64,000 nucleotides of DNA from Kastovskya adunca ATA6-11-RM4 (GTDB taxonomy: Bacteria > Cyanobacteriota > Cyanobacteriia > Cyanobacteriales > Coleofasciculaceae). Under the pieces are notes generated by a model. The model ran no database searches, was not told where the DNA came from, and saw nothing but the letters and a program-made list of their open reading frames with translations. A program made the position numbers and the translations under genes. Below are positions 8,989 to 18,406 of the stretch, one piece after another. Each line of letters begins with the position of its first letter. Position 1 is the stretch's first letter. Where the stretch lies: assembly GCA_019359445.1 (NCBI GenBank), contig JAHHHJ010000008.1, positions 154,454 to 218,453 on the forward strand, read 5' to 3'.

Positions 8989-9184
8989 TGGAAATTAGCA
9001 AAACTGCAACAATCTGTACCGACGCGGTTCATGGGTTCTGCTTAGACTAAGATGGATTCCTTTCACGGCACACTCTGCCGCACCTCAGAGCGCCCTGTAA
9101 TCCTAGTTATTGGAGAAGGCAACGCGGCGATTGCCCGTCGTGAAGGGGTAAGATTTTCGGAATTATTCACATCAAGGGGATGTC

Positions 9185-12100
9185 ATGATCGCCTCCCGGC
9201 TGCCAGAGCGACTAGATAGTTACTACCACCACATCAAGACAGTCATTTTGAGTCGTCAAAACCCGATTACGGGGCTTTTGCCCGCTAGTACCGCAGTTAA
9301 TGCCCACGGCGACTATACCGATGCCTGGATGCGGGACAACGTTTACAGCATTTTGGCAGTCTGGGGACTAGCATTGGCGTACCGCAAGCTAGATGCTGAT
9401 AGCGGACGCCTGTTTGAGTTGGAACAAAGCGTGGTCAAGCTGATGCGAGGGCTGTTGTTCTGCATCATGCGACAAGCGCCGAAAGTCGAGCGATTCAAAC
9501 AAACTCAATCCCTGATGGATGCCCTACACGCCAAGTACAACACCCACACGGGCGATGTGGTTGTGGGGGATGACGAATGGGGACACCTGCAACTGGATGC
9601 GACCTCGCTGTTTTTGTTGATGCTGGCGCAGATGACGGCATCGGGGTTGCACATCGTTTACACGATTGATGAAGTTAACTTTGTCCAAAACCTCGTTTAT
9701 TACATTGGTAGGGCGTATCGGACGCCGGACTATGGAATTTGGGAACGGGGTAACAAAGCCAATCACGGCAATCCGGAACTCAACGCCAGTTCTGTAGGTA
9801 TGGCAAAAGCCGCACTAGAAGCGATGAACGGGCTAGATTTATTTGGGGTGCGGGGTTCCCAAGCCTCGGTGATTCATGTTTTACCTGATGAAATTGCGCG
9901 ATCGCGAATTACCCTCGAATCCTTACTTCCTCGTGAATCTAGCTCTAAAGAAACCGACGCCGCCCTCTTGAGCGTGATTGGTTTTCCAGCGTTCGCGGTC
10001 GAAAACACAGAACTAGTGGAACGCACCCGCCAAAAAATCATTGATAAGTTGCAGGGAAAATATGGCTGCAAACGCTTTTTGCGGGATGGGCATCAAACGG
10101 TTCTAGAAAATACAACTCGCCTGCATTACGAACCTTGGGAACTGCAAAAGTTTGAGCATATTGAGTCAGAATGGCCCTTGTTTTTCACTTATTTGATGTT
10201 AGACGGACTATTTCGAGGAGACATCAAACACGTTGAAAAATATCATCAGTTGTTAAAAGATTTACTAATCGAGCGTGATGGGATTGGGCTACTTCCAGAA
10301 TTGTATTATGTGCCTGAGGAAAATATTGAGGCAGAACGCAAATCTCCCCACAGCCAGCTGCGTCTTCCCAATGAAAATGTCCCCTTAGTCTGGGCGCAGA
10401 GTTTGTATCTTCTAGGTCAATTGCTGAATGAGGGCTTACTGGCACCAGGAGATATTGACCCATTGGGGCGGCATTTAGGGGTGGGGCGTCATCAAGACCC
10501 GATGGTGCAAATTGCCCTAATCGCAGAAGATGAAAAGCTTCAGGCACAACTGGGGGCTTACGGAATCGCTACACAGACGCTGGCGCAGGTAGAGCCACTG
10601 CAAGTACGTCAGGCAACCGAACTGTCTGCGGCGTATGCCCAAATTGGGCGCAATGACGCACTGAATTTAACGGGACGCCCAGTGCGACGCCTGCGGAGTT
10701 TGATGACTTCGCGCATCTTTCGGATTCAGGGAGAGGCGATGGTCTTCTTGCCATCGTTTTTAGACCAGCAGCAGTTTTACCTGACGCTGGATTACCATTT
10801 TTTGGTGGATCAGATTAAGAGCGAACTGGCTTATATTCAGCGTCACTGGTGGGAGTTAGGGCGTCCGACGATGACGTTGTTGTTAACTAAGACGATGTTG
10901 GAGATGGGGTCTGAGAAGACGGATGATGGTGGGATGGATGAAGATGCACCGATGCAAGTCTTAATCCAGGAAATGAAGAGCGGTATCTGTAATGGTGTGT
11001 CGGTGAAGCTGGGGCGTCTTAATCAACTGATGCTGAAGGCAGGAACGGAACGGATTGATTTTTTGCATGATTTTGAACTGACGCGATCGCCGATTAATAC
11101 CACCACCAACCCTGACTATTATCTCCATAGCCATTCCCATAAAAATGGCCCCTTAAGCCATAGCCAGGAGTTTCTCTTAGAGTGCGAAACGAATCTGCAA
11201 TTTTTGCTCGATAGCCTCCGGGATTCTCAGAATCTCTACGAGCAAATCGAGTTACTGCGGACGCTGCGACGGTTGCAAGGATGGCATTTTGATACCGGAT
11301 TTGGCGGGCCAGGAAAACCTGTCACTGTCACCGATTTGCTGAATGAGGTGTACGTTAAAGCGGCAAGTGAAGGGCCATCGCCTTACTGGACTGTTGTGCG
11401 TCTAGCGGCGGGTTTACTAAATAAAGTAGACATCGGTTTGTCAGACGCTGTCACCGATATTTTGATCCGTGGGAAGCAAATTACCGTGGGAAAGGCTTAC
11501 AGCGAGGCATCACTGATTAAAAAGCCAATGCCCCACTTGGAGATTCAGGCGAAGATCGATGAGTTTTGTGGAGAAGATATTCGCGATCGCGTCCTCACCC
11601 AAGAAATTCTCATTTACCTGGGCTTATTGATTAAAGCTCAACCAAAGCTATTTCAAGGACTGCTGACTCTGCGCGTAGGGTATATGATTCTCCTGATCAC
11701 CAGTGAACTGGCAACAGAGTTAGGCATCACCCAGGATGAAGCTTACGAACAGCTCATGTCTTCTAGTCCAGTTGAAGTCAAAAGGCGCTTACGTTCCTGT
11801 TTAGCAGGCTACGACGACATTCACCAAAAGCTGCGGCAGCAAGAAGCCTTGCACCTCAAGCAGCCGAAACAAGCTATTGATTGGGCAACCGTCACAGACA
11901 GCTCGGAACGGGAAGATCTCCCCGTAGCAGGGAGTTGGGTCAAAAAGCGGCAACTTGACGGCACAGCGGGTCGAGTTCCCAAATACTTCTACCCCAGCGT
12001 CTGGCAAGTGATGAAACACTGTAAAGGTTTGATTATTGGCGACAAATTAGAACGCCGCAATCGCCTGGATAGTCAACTGCTGCTTTCGGAGATGACTCCT

Positions 12101-12439
12101 GGTGAGAAGAACTTTGCCCTACGCGTCGAGCATTTGCTCAACAAAATTCAGGCTCCAGAATATCGGCAAGTGAACATCGAAGCCTTGATGGAACTTGCCG
12201 CCGTTGTTGAACGCAACCCCGAACTCCAGATTGAAGAATACATTGTACTAGATGTACTCGTTGGTCATGCTGTGCGACTAACATGGCTAGAGCGTTTCCC
12301 CGAACACACCAACCATTACGACGAGTACAAAGCCGCCGCGTGGCGTTCCTTCTACAATACCTCGCCCCAAGAGTGTGCCAGCTTCATCCTCAAAGCCTTC
12401 CGCTTCCTCACCCAGTTTGAACCAGAACGGGCGGCTTAG
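9185..12439 (+). CDS. Glycoside hydrolase family 15-related protein (phosphorylase kinase alpha-like)
   Basis: A 1084-residue cytosolic protein without signal peptide. The N-terminal half has the alpha/alpha-barrel signature of GH15 and phosphorylase kinase alpha/beta subunits: RQNPITGLLPAS, YTDAWMRDNVYSILAVWGLALAY, EWGHLQLDATSLFLLMLAQM and ELNASSVGMAKAALEAMNGL. The C-terminal half is helical and also found in kinase alpha-like proteins. Such large proteins occur widely in cyanobacteria, and a role in glycogen or alpha-glucan metabolism is assumed rather than shown. AAGGGGA sits 5 bases before ATG 9185. It stands alone, with about 250 bases upstream from hli, and its 3' end runs into an interspersed repeat cluster. 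Confidence 0.85.
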   Translation: MIASRLPERLDSYYHHIKTVILSRQNPITGLLPASTAVNAHGDYTDAWMRDNVYSILAVWGLALAYRKLDADSGRLFELEQSVVKLMRGLLFCIMRQAPKVERFKQTQSLMDALHAKYNTHTGDVVVGDDEWGHLQLDATSLFLLMLAQMTASGLHIVYTIDEVNFVQNLVYYIGRAYRTPDYGIWERGNKANHGNPELNASSVGMAKAALEAMNGLDLFGVRGSQASVIHVLPDEIARSRITLESLLPRESSSKETDAALLSVIGFPAFAVENTELVERTRQKIIDKLQGKYGCKRFLRDGHQTVLENTTRLHYEPWELQKFEHIESEWPLFFTYLMLDGLFRGDIKHVEKYHQLLKDLLIERDGIGLLPELYYVPEENIEAERKSPHSQLRLPNENVPLVWAQSLYLLGQLLNEGLLAPGDIDPLGRHLGVGRHQDPMVQIALIAEDEKLQAQLGAYGIATQTLAQVEPLQVRQATELSAAYAQIGRNDALNLTGRPVRRLRSLMTSRIFRIQGEAMVFLPSFLDQQQFYLTLDYHFLVDQIKSELAYIQRHWWELGRPTMTLLLTKTMLEMGSEKTDDGGMDEDAPMQVLIQEMKSGICNGVSVKLGRLNQLMLKAGTERIDFLHDFELTRSPINTTTNPDYYLHSHSHKNGPLSHSQEFLLECETNLQFLLDSLRDSQNLYEQIELLRTLRRLQGWHFDTGFGGPGKPVTVTDLLNEVYVKAASEGPSPYWTVVRLAAGLLNKVDIGLSDAVTDILIRGKQITVGKAYSEASLIKKPMPHLEIQAKIDEFCGEDIRDRVLTQEILIYLGLLIKAQPKLFQGLLTLRVGYMILLITSELATELGITQDEAYEQLMSSSPVEVKRRLRSCLAGYDDIHQKLRQQEALHLKQPKQAIDWATVTDSSEREDLPVAGSWVKKRQLDGTAGRVPKYFYPSVWQVMKHCKGLIIGDKLERRNRLDSQLLLSEMTPGEKNFALRVEHLLNKIQAPEYRQVNIEALMELAAVVERNPELQIEEYIVLDVLVGHAVRLTWLERFPEHTNHYDEYKAAAWRSFYNTSPQECASFILKAFRFLTQFEPERAA

Positions 12440-12441
12440 AG

Positions 12442-12668
12442 TCGGTGAGTCCTGAGTCCTGAGTCCTGAGTAGGAAAGAAAGTATGAAGTATGAAGGGTG
12501 AAGTATGAAGGGTGAAGTATGAAAGGTAAGAGGTTCTTCCCTGCACCCGTTCGGCTGAGCGTTCGACTGCCCTTCGGCAGGCTCAGGAACCGCGCTCACG
12601 CCGAAGTCTCACGTCGAAGCCTGCACCCCTGCACCCCTGCACCCCTGCACCCCTGCACCCCTGCTCCC
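12442..12668 (+). repeat. Composite interspersed repeat (GTCCTGA / GAAGTATGAAGGGT / CTGCACCCC)
   Basis: Directly after the stop codon come three GTCCTGA units, a purine-rich GAAGTATGAAGGGTGAAGT tandem, a hairpin-rich block (12546-12620) containing CTGCCCTTCGGCAG and complementary GGCTGAGCG/CGCTCACGCC arms, and five CTGCACCCC units (12621-12662). The purine half (GGGTG) and the pyrimidine half (CACCC) are complementary and could pair in RNA. Three related clusters occur at 14056, 50262 and 63683. Confidence 0.85.
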
Positions 12669-12702
12669 CTACTCACTGACTCTTTTCCCAACTGCCATTA
12701 GC

Positions 12703-14067
12703 ATGTTTCAAGCGACGCGTTGCCGACTTGCCCTTTGGTATACCGGAGTAACGGCTGTATTGCTTTTATTCTTTGCCACAGGTGTTTATGTATATGTCCG
12801 TAGCACCCTGATTGAGCGGGTGGATGACACATTGAAGCATGTGGTGGAAGTAGTAGAGCGATCGCTGATTATTCAACCCACCCCAGGTTCTGATGTTCCC
12901 TATCGCGTTAATATCGAAGCCAGCTTTCGAGACAACACCAACACTGTAGATGACGACCACATCGACCTGGAATGGTTTAGCCCCAATGGCGAGCTGCTGT
13001 GGTCAACCTTATCAGAACCCCTGGATATTCCCCTCAACCTCAACCCGATGGGAAAAACCGTGCATCTTGCCGCCGATCACCTGTTGCGCCAGGTAACCGA
13101 GCGCGTGGAAACTGAGCGTCACGTTCTGGGTTATCTGCGGGTGAGCCATCCTTGGTTTGAAGTCACAAAGCCTATCCAGCAATTAATTATTGACTTAACA
13201 TTAGGCACCCTAATCATGGTGCTGTCGGTGGCGGCAATTGGCTGGTTCCTGTCGGGAATCGCGATGGAGCCTGTGCGGAAGTCTTACCAAAGCCTGAAGC
13301 AATTCACGGCGGATGCTTCTCACGAACTGAGAAACCCGATTGCAATGATCCAAATGAACGTGCAGATGGCGCTGTCCTACCCAGATTTAGACACGCATCT
13401 TCAGCGGCAACAGTTGAAGGTGATTGAACGACTGACTCAACGTTTAGGGCGCTTAGTCAATGACTTACTGTTTCTAGCGCGTTCCGATAGCGGTATGGTA
13501 CAACTCCAGCAGCAATCTGTACCTCTAGATGCCTTACTGATGGAGGTGATTGAAGAACAGCAGCTAGTGGCGGCAGAGAAGGGTATATCCCTCTCGCTGA
13601 ATCTGCTAGAGACGCCGACGAGTAACGAACTACATAAGTCAGACAATGCCTTCACTCTTCTAGGAGACTGGGATCAATTAGCACGTCTATTTACCAACCT
13701 GGTCAGTAATGCGGTGCAATATACTCCCACCTCAAAGGAAGCCTCTGTGCAGGTGGAATTGCAACAAACCGAACGCCTTGGCACCGTCGGCGGACGACAT
13801 CCTCAGTCTTTACTGCAAGTGCAGGTGCGGGATACAGGAAGTGGTATTTCTGAGGAGGCGCTCTCTCACATCTTTGACCGTTTCTACCGCGTAGACCTCG
13901 CCCGCACTCACGATACTGCTGCTGGTTCAGGATTAGGGTTAGCGATCGCCAAAGCCATTGTCGAAAATCATCACGGTAGCATCCAGGTTGCCAGCGTTCT
14001 CAATCAAGGCTCCACTGTCACCGTTAGCTTGCCCGCCTATCAAGGAAGTTTGAAGATGGAGTCCTGA
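12703..14067 (+). CDS. Membrane-bound sensor histidine kinase
   Basis: 454 residues: transmembrane helix 1 (about 12-32), an extracytoplasmic sensor region (about 33-160), helix 2 (about 161-185), a short HAMP-like linker (GIAMEPVRKSYQSLKQ), then HisKA with the phospho-accepting His207 in FTADASHELRNPIAM, and a HATPase domain (NLVSNAVQY, DTGSGIS, FDRFYRVD, GSGLGLAIAKAIV). This architecture resembles the RppB/NrsS-type kinases of cyanobacteria, but the sensor region shows no metal motif I could name, so no gene symbol is given. No response regulator lies next to it. It ends in ...KMES, the last two residues and the stop being encoded by the GAGTCCTGA repeat. Confidence 0.9.
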   Translation: MFQATRCRLALWYTGVTAVLLLFFATGVYVYVRSTLIERVDDTLKHVVEVVERSLIIQPTPGSDVPYRVNIEASFRDNTNTVDDDHIDLEWFSPNGELLWSTLSEPLDIPLNLNPMGKTVHLAADHLLRQVTERVETERHVLGYLRVSHPWFEVTKPIQQLIIDLTLGTLIMVLSVAAIGWFLSGIAMEPVRKSYQSLKQFTADASHELRNPIAMIQMNVQMALSYPDLDTHLQRQQLKVIERLTQRLGRLVNDLLFLARSDSGMVQLQQQSVPLDALLMEVIEEQQLVAAEKGISLSLNLLETPTSNELHKSDNAFTLLGDWDQLARLFTNLVSNAVQYTPTSKEASVQVELQQTERLGTVGGRHPQSLLQVQVRDTGSGISEEALSHIFDRFYRVDLARTHDTAAGSGLGLAIAKAIVENHHGSIQVASVLNQGSTVTVSLPAYQGSLKMES

Positions 14068-14166
14068 GTCGGGGAGAAAGTATGAAGGGTGAAGTATGAA
14101 GTATGAAGGGTAAGAGGTAAGAGATTCTCTTCATCTCCCCTGCACCCCTGCACCCCTGCACCCCAT
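14056..14166 (+). repeat. Composite interspersed repeat, second copy
   Basis: GAGTCCTGAGTCGGGGAGAA overlaps the kinase stop codon, followed by AAGTATGAAGGGTGAAGTAT units, a GGTAAGAG doublet and three CTGCACCCC units ending at about 14162. It has the same order and strand as the other copies. Confidence 0.85.
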
Positions 14167-14400
14167 CTCCTCATCTATCTACCTTCAGAATGCCACTTGT
14201 GACAGATGCAGGGGCTTGCAACACAACCTAATTTAATAAAAGGCTGGAACATTCAGCGACATCTAGCTACTCGCTGTCAATGAAGTTTAGTCACCACTAC
14301 AGCTGTAGCCTACTTGGGTCAATTGTGCATTGAAACCGTGGTCACCGCTGCTCCAGCCGTAATCACTGTATCCCAAAATTGAAATTTTTAGGAGACGAAT
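14167..14400. other. Upstream region of the DUF2267 genes
   Basis: About 230 bases with no gene. Only a ribosome binding site is clear: TTTTAGGAGACGAAT immediately before the ATG at 14401. I see no operator or convincing promoter. Confidence 0.4.
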
Positions 14401-15273
14401 ATGCCAATTGCCTTAAGAGAAGATGTCACCTATATCATGTTAAAAAAAATTCATGAAGGTGATGACCAAGGTAAGCACCCAGTAGGGTTTACAAAATCCG
14501 ACTTTGTGGGTCGTAATCTTTCACAGTCAGACCTGTTGGGTCATCTTGATTACCTTAATCAAAAACAGTACATCGACGCTGAGTTTACCGGGAACGCCTA
14601 CGCCAACCAGGAAGATGTTCCTAGCGTCATTGATTCCGAAGAGGTAGACTTTCGCGTCGCTAATAGCTTTGGAGCAGAAGACGGCCCATTACCCCATTTA
14701 ATCACCTTTAAACGGGCAAAACTGACCGATAAAGGTCTAAAAATGCTGGAGAAAATGGAAGCCAATCCTCCTAAGGCGCTAGAAAAAGGGCCAGTAGTCC
14801 CAATTGCTACCAAGGACATGCCTTTCCTAGAAAAGGTGATGCTGAAAGCAGAGCTAGAGGATATTTTTGACGCCAGAGACCTCACCGAACTAGTCTTCCG
14901 CACTATGCGCGACTTGATGACCACAGAAGCGCAAGACCACGTTGCTGAGGAATTAAAAGGAGAGGAATCTCTACCTACAGACGACAAAGCTTTACAAAAC
15001 GACCTTGTGGACCTTTGGAAAGATACGAACCCAATTGTCGCGTGGCTCAGTCGAGTTCGCCCCCCATTTGATGGTCCTGCTCCCTTTGTTATTGACGACG
15101 ATCTCTTTGTTTTTCGAGTTGAACAAGAAGGAGGAGCCCCTCCGGGAGTCAGCGGCGAGAAAATTGTTAACGCCGTCTTTTCAGCAACTAAGGACGAACT
15201 GTCTGAAGAGCGAATTCAGGAAGTTGCTGGGTTTCTCCCCGGTAGAGTCAAAACTATGTGGGAGCAAGCCTAA
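14401..15273 (+). CDS. DUF2267 protein with an extra N-terminal domain
   Basis: 290 residues. The C-terminal part (about 138-288) is a DUF2267 domain: PFLEKVMLKAELEDIFDARD, LTELVFRTMRDLMTTEAQDH and VFSATKDELSEERIQEVAGF are characteristic. The N-terminal 125 residues look like a winged-helix-like fold (LREDVTYIMLKKIHEG ... LGHLDYLNQKQYIDAEF ... LTDKGLKMLEKM), with secondary structure typical of small regulators; this is inference from pattern only. DUF2267 has no established biochemical function and is often found near stress genes. AGGAGA gives a strong ribosome site. A shorter DUF2267 paralogue follows after a hairpin. Confidence 0.8.
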   Translation: MPIALREDVTYIMLKKIHEGDDQGKHPVGFTKSDFVGRNLSQSDLLGHLDYLNQKQYIDAEFTGNAYANQEDVPSVIDSEEVDFRVANSFGAEDGPLPHLITFKRAKLTDKGLKMLEKMEANPPKALEKGPVVPIATKDMPFLEKVMLKAELEDIFDARDLTELVFRTMRDLMTTEAQDHVAEELKGEESLPTDDKALQNDLVDLWKDTNPIVAWLSRVRPPFDGPAPFVIDDDLFVFRVEQEGGAPPGVSGEKIVNAVFSATKDELSEERIQEVAGFLPGRVKTMWEQA

Positions 15274-15332
15274 ACTTGCAAAAATGCGGATGTAAATTTT
15301 TCAGGCGACTACTGCTGAAAAACTAACTTTTG

Positions 15333-15366
15333 CTGTCCGACGTTCATAATTATAAGCGTCGGACAG
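15333..15366 (+). promoter_or_regulatory. Perfect 10-bp hairpin between the two DUF2267 genes
   Basis: CTGTCCGACG (15333-15342) and CGTCGGACAG (15357-15366) pair perfectly around a 14-base AT-rich loop. No T-tract follows (AATAACAATTT), so it is not a standard terminator. It could be a processing or stability element in a two-gene mRNA. Confidence 0.6.
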
Positions 15367-15395
15367 AATAACAATTTAAAAAAAGGAGAAATAAG

Positions 15396-15830
15396 ATGCC
15401 TTTTATAGACACAGTAATGCAGAAGGGACATTTAGAAAATGCCTTTGATGCTAAACAGGTTAGTGAACTGGTGTTTCGGACAATGCGGGATTTGATGACC
15501 AGGGAAGCATCGGAGCGAGTGGCAGCAGAGCTTCCTGAGGAAGAAGTTCCCACAAAAGATAAACCTATTCAAGATAAGTTAACCGATTTGTGGCAAGATA
15601 CCGACCCGGTTGCTGGTTTTATGAGCAAAGTTAGAGAACCGCAGAAGTTTGATGCTGATTCTTTTCTATTCCGGATTCGACAAGAAGCCGATTTACCTCA
15701 AGGAGTGGACGTAGAAACAGCCGTTTCAGCAGTTTTTAGTGCCACTAAAGAGAAACTCTCACTAGAGCGCAATGAGGAAATAGCCACTTGGTTACCGGAC
15801 AAAATCAAACAAATGTGGGAAGCCGCATAA
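15396..15830 (+). CDS. DUF2267 domain protein
   Basis: A 144-residue stand-alone DUF2267 domain, clearly paralogous to the C-terminal half of the previous gene: PFIDTVMQKGHLENAFDAKQ, VSELVFRTMRDLMTREASER, VSAVFSATKEKLSLERNEEI and a matching C-terminus (LPDKIKQMWEAA against PGRVKTMWEQA). AAAAGGAGAAATAAG gives a strong ribosome site. The two genes probably arose by tandem duplication, with this copy lacking the N-terminal domain. Function unknown; small and soluble, all helical by pattern. Confidence 0.85.
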   Translation: MPFIDTVMQKGHLENAFDAKQVSELVFRTMRDLMTREASERVAAELPEEEVPTKDKPIQDKLTDLWQDTDPVAGFMSKVREPQKFDADSFLFRIRQEADLPQGVDVETAVSAVFSATKEKLSLERNEEIATWLPDKIKQMWEAA

Positions 15831-15842
15831 AGGTCAGTCAAT

Positions 15843-16250
15843 TTATACCTTGGCAATAATGCGCTCGCGTCCTTCAGCTTTGGCTTGATAAAGGAAGTCG
15901 TCAGCTATAGCAATCAAATCTATCGGTGAAGTATCGCCGGAAGGAACAATGCGCTGGCGACGCCTAAACTAACAGTGACGTACTGGCTGACGGAGGATTG
16001 GGTATGGGCAATTTTCAAGCCTCGAACGATCCGATGAATTGCCTCAGCCACTTGTATCGCCCCAGCTTTATCTGTATTGGGCAAAATTATGGCGAACTCT
16101 TCTCCTCAATTTCTTGTAGATTCAGGGATTGGCGGATGCGATCGCCAATCACCCCAATTAGCTGTTCTTTCTGAAATTGCTGCCGTAGTGCTAAGTCCTT
16201 TAGCTTCTGCTCAGTAATGTCTGTAAACGTCGCCACCGCACAACGCTAAT
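15843..16250 (-). pseudogene. Degraded diguanylate cyclase (PAS/GAF/GGDEF remnant)
   Basis: On the minus strand a PAC tail and GAF start can be read (ATFTDITEQKLKDLALRQQF ... IGDRIRQSLNLQEIEE). After a deletion and a frame change comes the second half of a GGDEF domain (GEEFAIILPNTDKAGAIQVA ... QYVTVSLGVAS) and, after another frame change, its C-terminus (DLIAIADDFLYQAKAEGRER ending IIAKV). The N-terminal half of the GGDEF domain and most of the GAF domain are missing. The pieces are close in sequence to the intact diguanylate cyclase at 50399-53092, which suggests a decayed paralogue. Confidence 0.75.
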
Positions 16251-16322
16251 GTGGGGGCGTTAACCAAACCCTGGGCGTCAGCGCTGGCGGTTCGCCCCTA
16301 CCAGAGGTATCGAACTCCTCAC

Positions 16323-17384
16323 TTAAGTGCCTGCACGACGATAGATAATTTGTGCCAGCTCGTTCCGTAAGAGCGCCTCTTGTTGGGTATCGCCTAATGC
16401 TGTGGCAAGAGCGATCGCCCGTTCGTAGAAATTCCGAGCATCCACGGTATTTCCTGATGCCCGATACAATTGGGCATACATGCGGAGGGTAATTAATTCT
16501 TGACGCCGATTTTCCTGTTCCTGTGCTAGAGCAATGCGTTGATCGAGGGTTCTAAAAGCTAAGAGATATTGTCCCTGAGCGCTATAGGAACCGAAAAGAC
16601 CGTTCAAGGCGCGAAATTTATTGGCAGGGTCGCGGCTGTTTTGGGCTAGCCTCAAGGCGAAGCGATAGGAAGCGAGGGCGTCTCTGTGGCGATTTAGCGC
16701 CCGGTAAGCATCTCCCAAGTTATTGCGAGTATTTGCCTCTCCCAAGGGATCACCTGTGCGACGTCGCAGTGTCAGCGCGGCTTCGTAGCGTTTGATCGCT
16801 TGCTGGTAGTCTCCCGCACCAGCGGCGACTAAACCAAGGTTACTCAGACTTAGTCCTTCCCCGGTATCGCTGTCAATGCTCCGGGCGATCGCCAGTGCTT
16901 CGCCAAAGGTTCTGGCGGCTGCCTCAAAACTCTCGCTCTGCAACAACACTGTCCCCAGATTATTCAAGGCATAAATCTGCCCCAGGAAGTCTTGGCGGGA
17001 ACGAGCGACTCCTAAGCGCCGCCGTAGGGCATTTTCTGCCTCAAGGTAGCGCCCTAACTGGGCATAGGTAAGCCCCAGGTAGTCGTAGGTTAAACCAATG
17101 CCTTCATAGTCTTCTGCTTGCTGATAAAGCAAGAGTGCTTGCGTCCAGTAGTCAATCGCTTTCTCTAGATTGCCTTTCTGCGCTGCCTGTCCGCCAAAGC
17201 GCAACAAGAGGTCAGCTTCACTTCTCACTTCCCCAAGCGTGTCGTTGTAGCGGCGGATATCGAGTTGTTCGTCGAGACCGAGCGCACCTAGACTAGCAGG
17301 ATTGAGCTGACCAAAGGCACCCGTGTCAGTCAGTATGACTGGTGCGAGTGCTAGTACGGCTGACAGCCACCATCTTTTCATCAA
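16323..17384 (-). CDS. Exported TPR-repeat protein
   Basis: 353 residues with a signal peptide (MMKRWWLSAVLALAPVILT, cleavage near GAFG) and about seven tetratricopeptide repeats from residue 65 to the end (for example GIGLTYDYLGLTYAQLGRYL, IYALNNLGTVLLQSESFEAA, LSLSNLGLVAAGAGDYQQAI, NTRNNLGDAYRALNRHRDAL). TPR arrays bind partner proteins; the location is periplasmic or membrane-associated by the signal peptide. No enzymatic domain. It starts 99 bases after the stop of the ECF-like sigma gene on the same strand, so the pair may be co-transcribed. The specific partner is unknown. Confidence 0.85.
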   Translation of the reverse strand: MMKRWWLSAVLALAPVILTDTGAFGQLNPASLGALGLDEQLDIRRYNDTLGEVRSEADLLLRFGGQAAQKGNLEKAIDYWTQALLLYQQAEDYEGIGLTYDYLGLTYAQLGRYLEAENALRRRLGVARSRQDFLGQIYALNNLGTVLLQSESFEAAARTFGEALAIARSIDSDTGEGLSLSNLGLVAAGAGDYQQAIKRYEAALTLRRRTGDPLGEANTRNNLGDAYRALNRHRDALASYRFALRLAQNSRDPANKFRALNGLFGSYSAQGQYLLAFRTLDQRIALAQEQENRRQELITLRMYAQLYRASGNTVDARNFYERAIALATALGDTQQEALLRNELAQIIYRRAGT

Positions 17385-17483
17385 ACCCTCCCCTAGGCTT
17401 TACAAAAACCAACTCAAATGATGCCCACAACGTCTAGCTGTGAAACCTTAGACCCGCCGTAACTCAAGTTACTTGACTTAAGT

Positions 17484-18149
17484 CTACTGGCTTAGAGTCG
17501 GCATCGCATACCTCTGAGATTGTGGTTCAGAAGTTACTTCCTTACCGAGATAGATCGCGCAGATATCTTCTGGTAAAGCGGCTTCTAGGAGTTGATAGCC
17601 TTGCTGCAAGTAAATCCGCACTTCGGCGGGAGCGATCGCTTCTCCTTCTGCCTGTAGATAAGCGGCAATGCGGGTTTCGCTCCAGTGGAATGTTTGCGCC
17701 ATTACCACCATTAACCGAATTTCAGGCGGCAGTTGTTCCAATGCCTGTTCTAGGTAACACCAAAACGGTGGCGAGGAGGCTTGCAGGTTGTATTGAATCG
17801 ATTCAACGGGAGGAAGTTCGAGTTGGTTGATGCAGTAAGCCGTTATATTAATCAACCAATTTTGGAAGGAATTTGTCCCGGATGCCATTTCTGCACGTAA
17901 GTCTAAACCTCGCAGTTCGTAGTAGATATGACGCCAGGTGAGAGCAAACAGGTAATCGGCTTGTACAGGCGATCGCGCTGAATGCTGAATTAAGGTATAA
18001 ACAATCGGGCTATAGCGACAGAAAATCGCTGTGAAGTACTTCCCCTGCTCTGGATAGTGCTGAAACAGGGTTAGCAATTCCTGGTCACTGTGAGGAAACA
18101 GTGACTTGACCATCGGATGACTGGATTCAGGAAAATGCGGGATTTGCAC
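17484..18149 (-). CDS. ECF-type sigma-70 family protein (divergent)
   Basis: 221 residues. The N-terminal part resembles sigma region 2 (DQELLTLFQHYPEQGKYFTA, YSPIVYTLIQHSARSPVQAD, LFALTWRHIYYELRGLD) and the C-terminal part region 4 (LEQALEQLPPEIRLMVVMAQ, FHWSETRIAAYLQ, VRIYLQQGYQLLEAALPE). A poorly conserved linker joins them. This matches divergent ECF-like sigma factors of cyanobacteria; no zinc-binding anti-sigma gene is adjacent. ATG 18149 or ATG 18113 (MVKSLFPHSDQELL) are both possible starts. The exported TPR protein downstream may belong to its regulatory unit. Target promoters unknown. Confidence 0.7.
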   Translation of the reverse strand: MQIPHFPESSHPMVKSLFPHSDQELLTLFQHYPEQGKYFTAIFCRYSPIVYTLIQHSARSPVQADYLFALTWRHIYYELRGLDLRAEMASGTNSFQNWLINITAYCINQLELPPVESIQYNLQASSPPFWCYLEQALEQLPPEIRLMVVMAQTFHWSETRIAAYLQAEGEAIAPAEVRIYLQQGYQLLEAALPEDICAIYLGKEVTSEPQSQRYAMPTLSQ

Positions 18150-18406
18150 TGGTTTTAATATTACGAGCTGGAATTAAGAAAATTAAAGTAGATACTTCCC
18201 TTAATGTCTACTAGTAGCATCAGTCACAAATTGCTGGTGAGTGTCCTACAGAGCGCTGCAATTTTACTATAGTTGTGCGTAGCTACTTGTGTTCCCAAGT
18301 CAGCGATCGCTTTAACTTGGTTAAAATAAGTAGCATCACTCTGGCAGGTAGGCGTGGTTTAATCTTACCTGCAACTGGACATCGGTTATACACACTTTGT
18401 CAGTTC

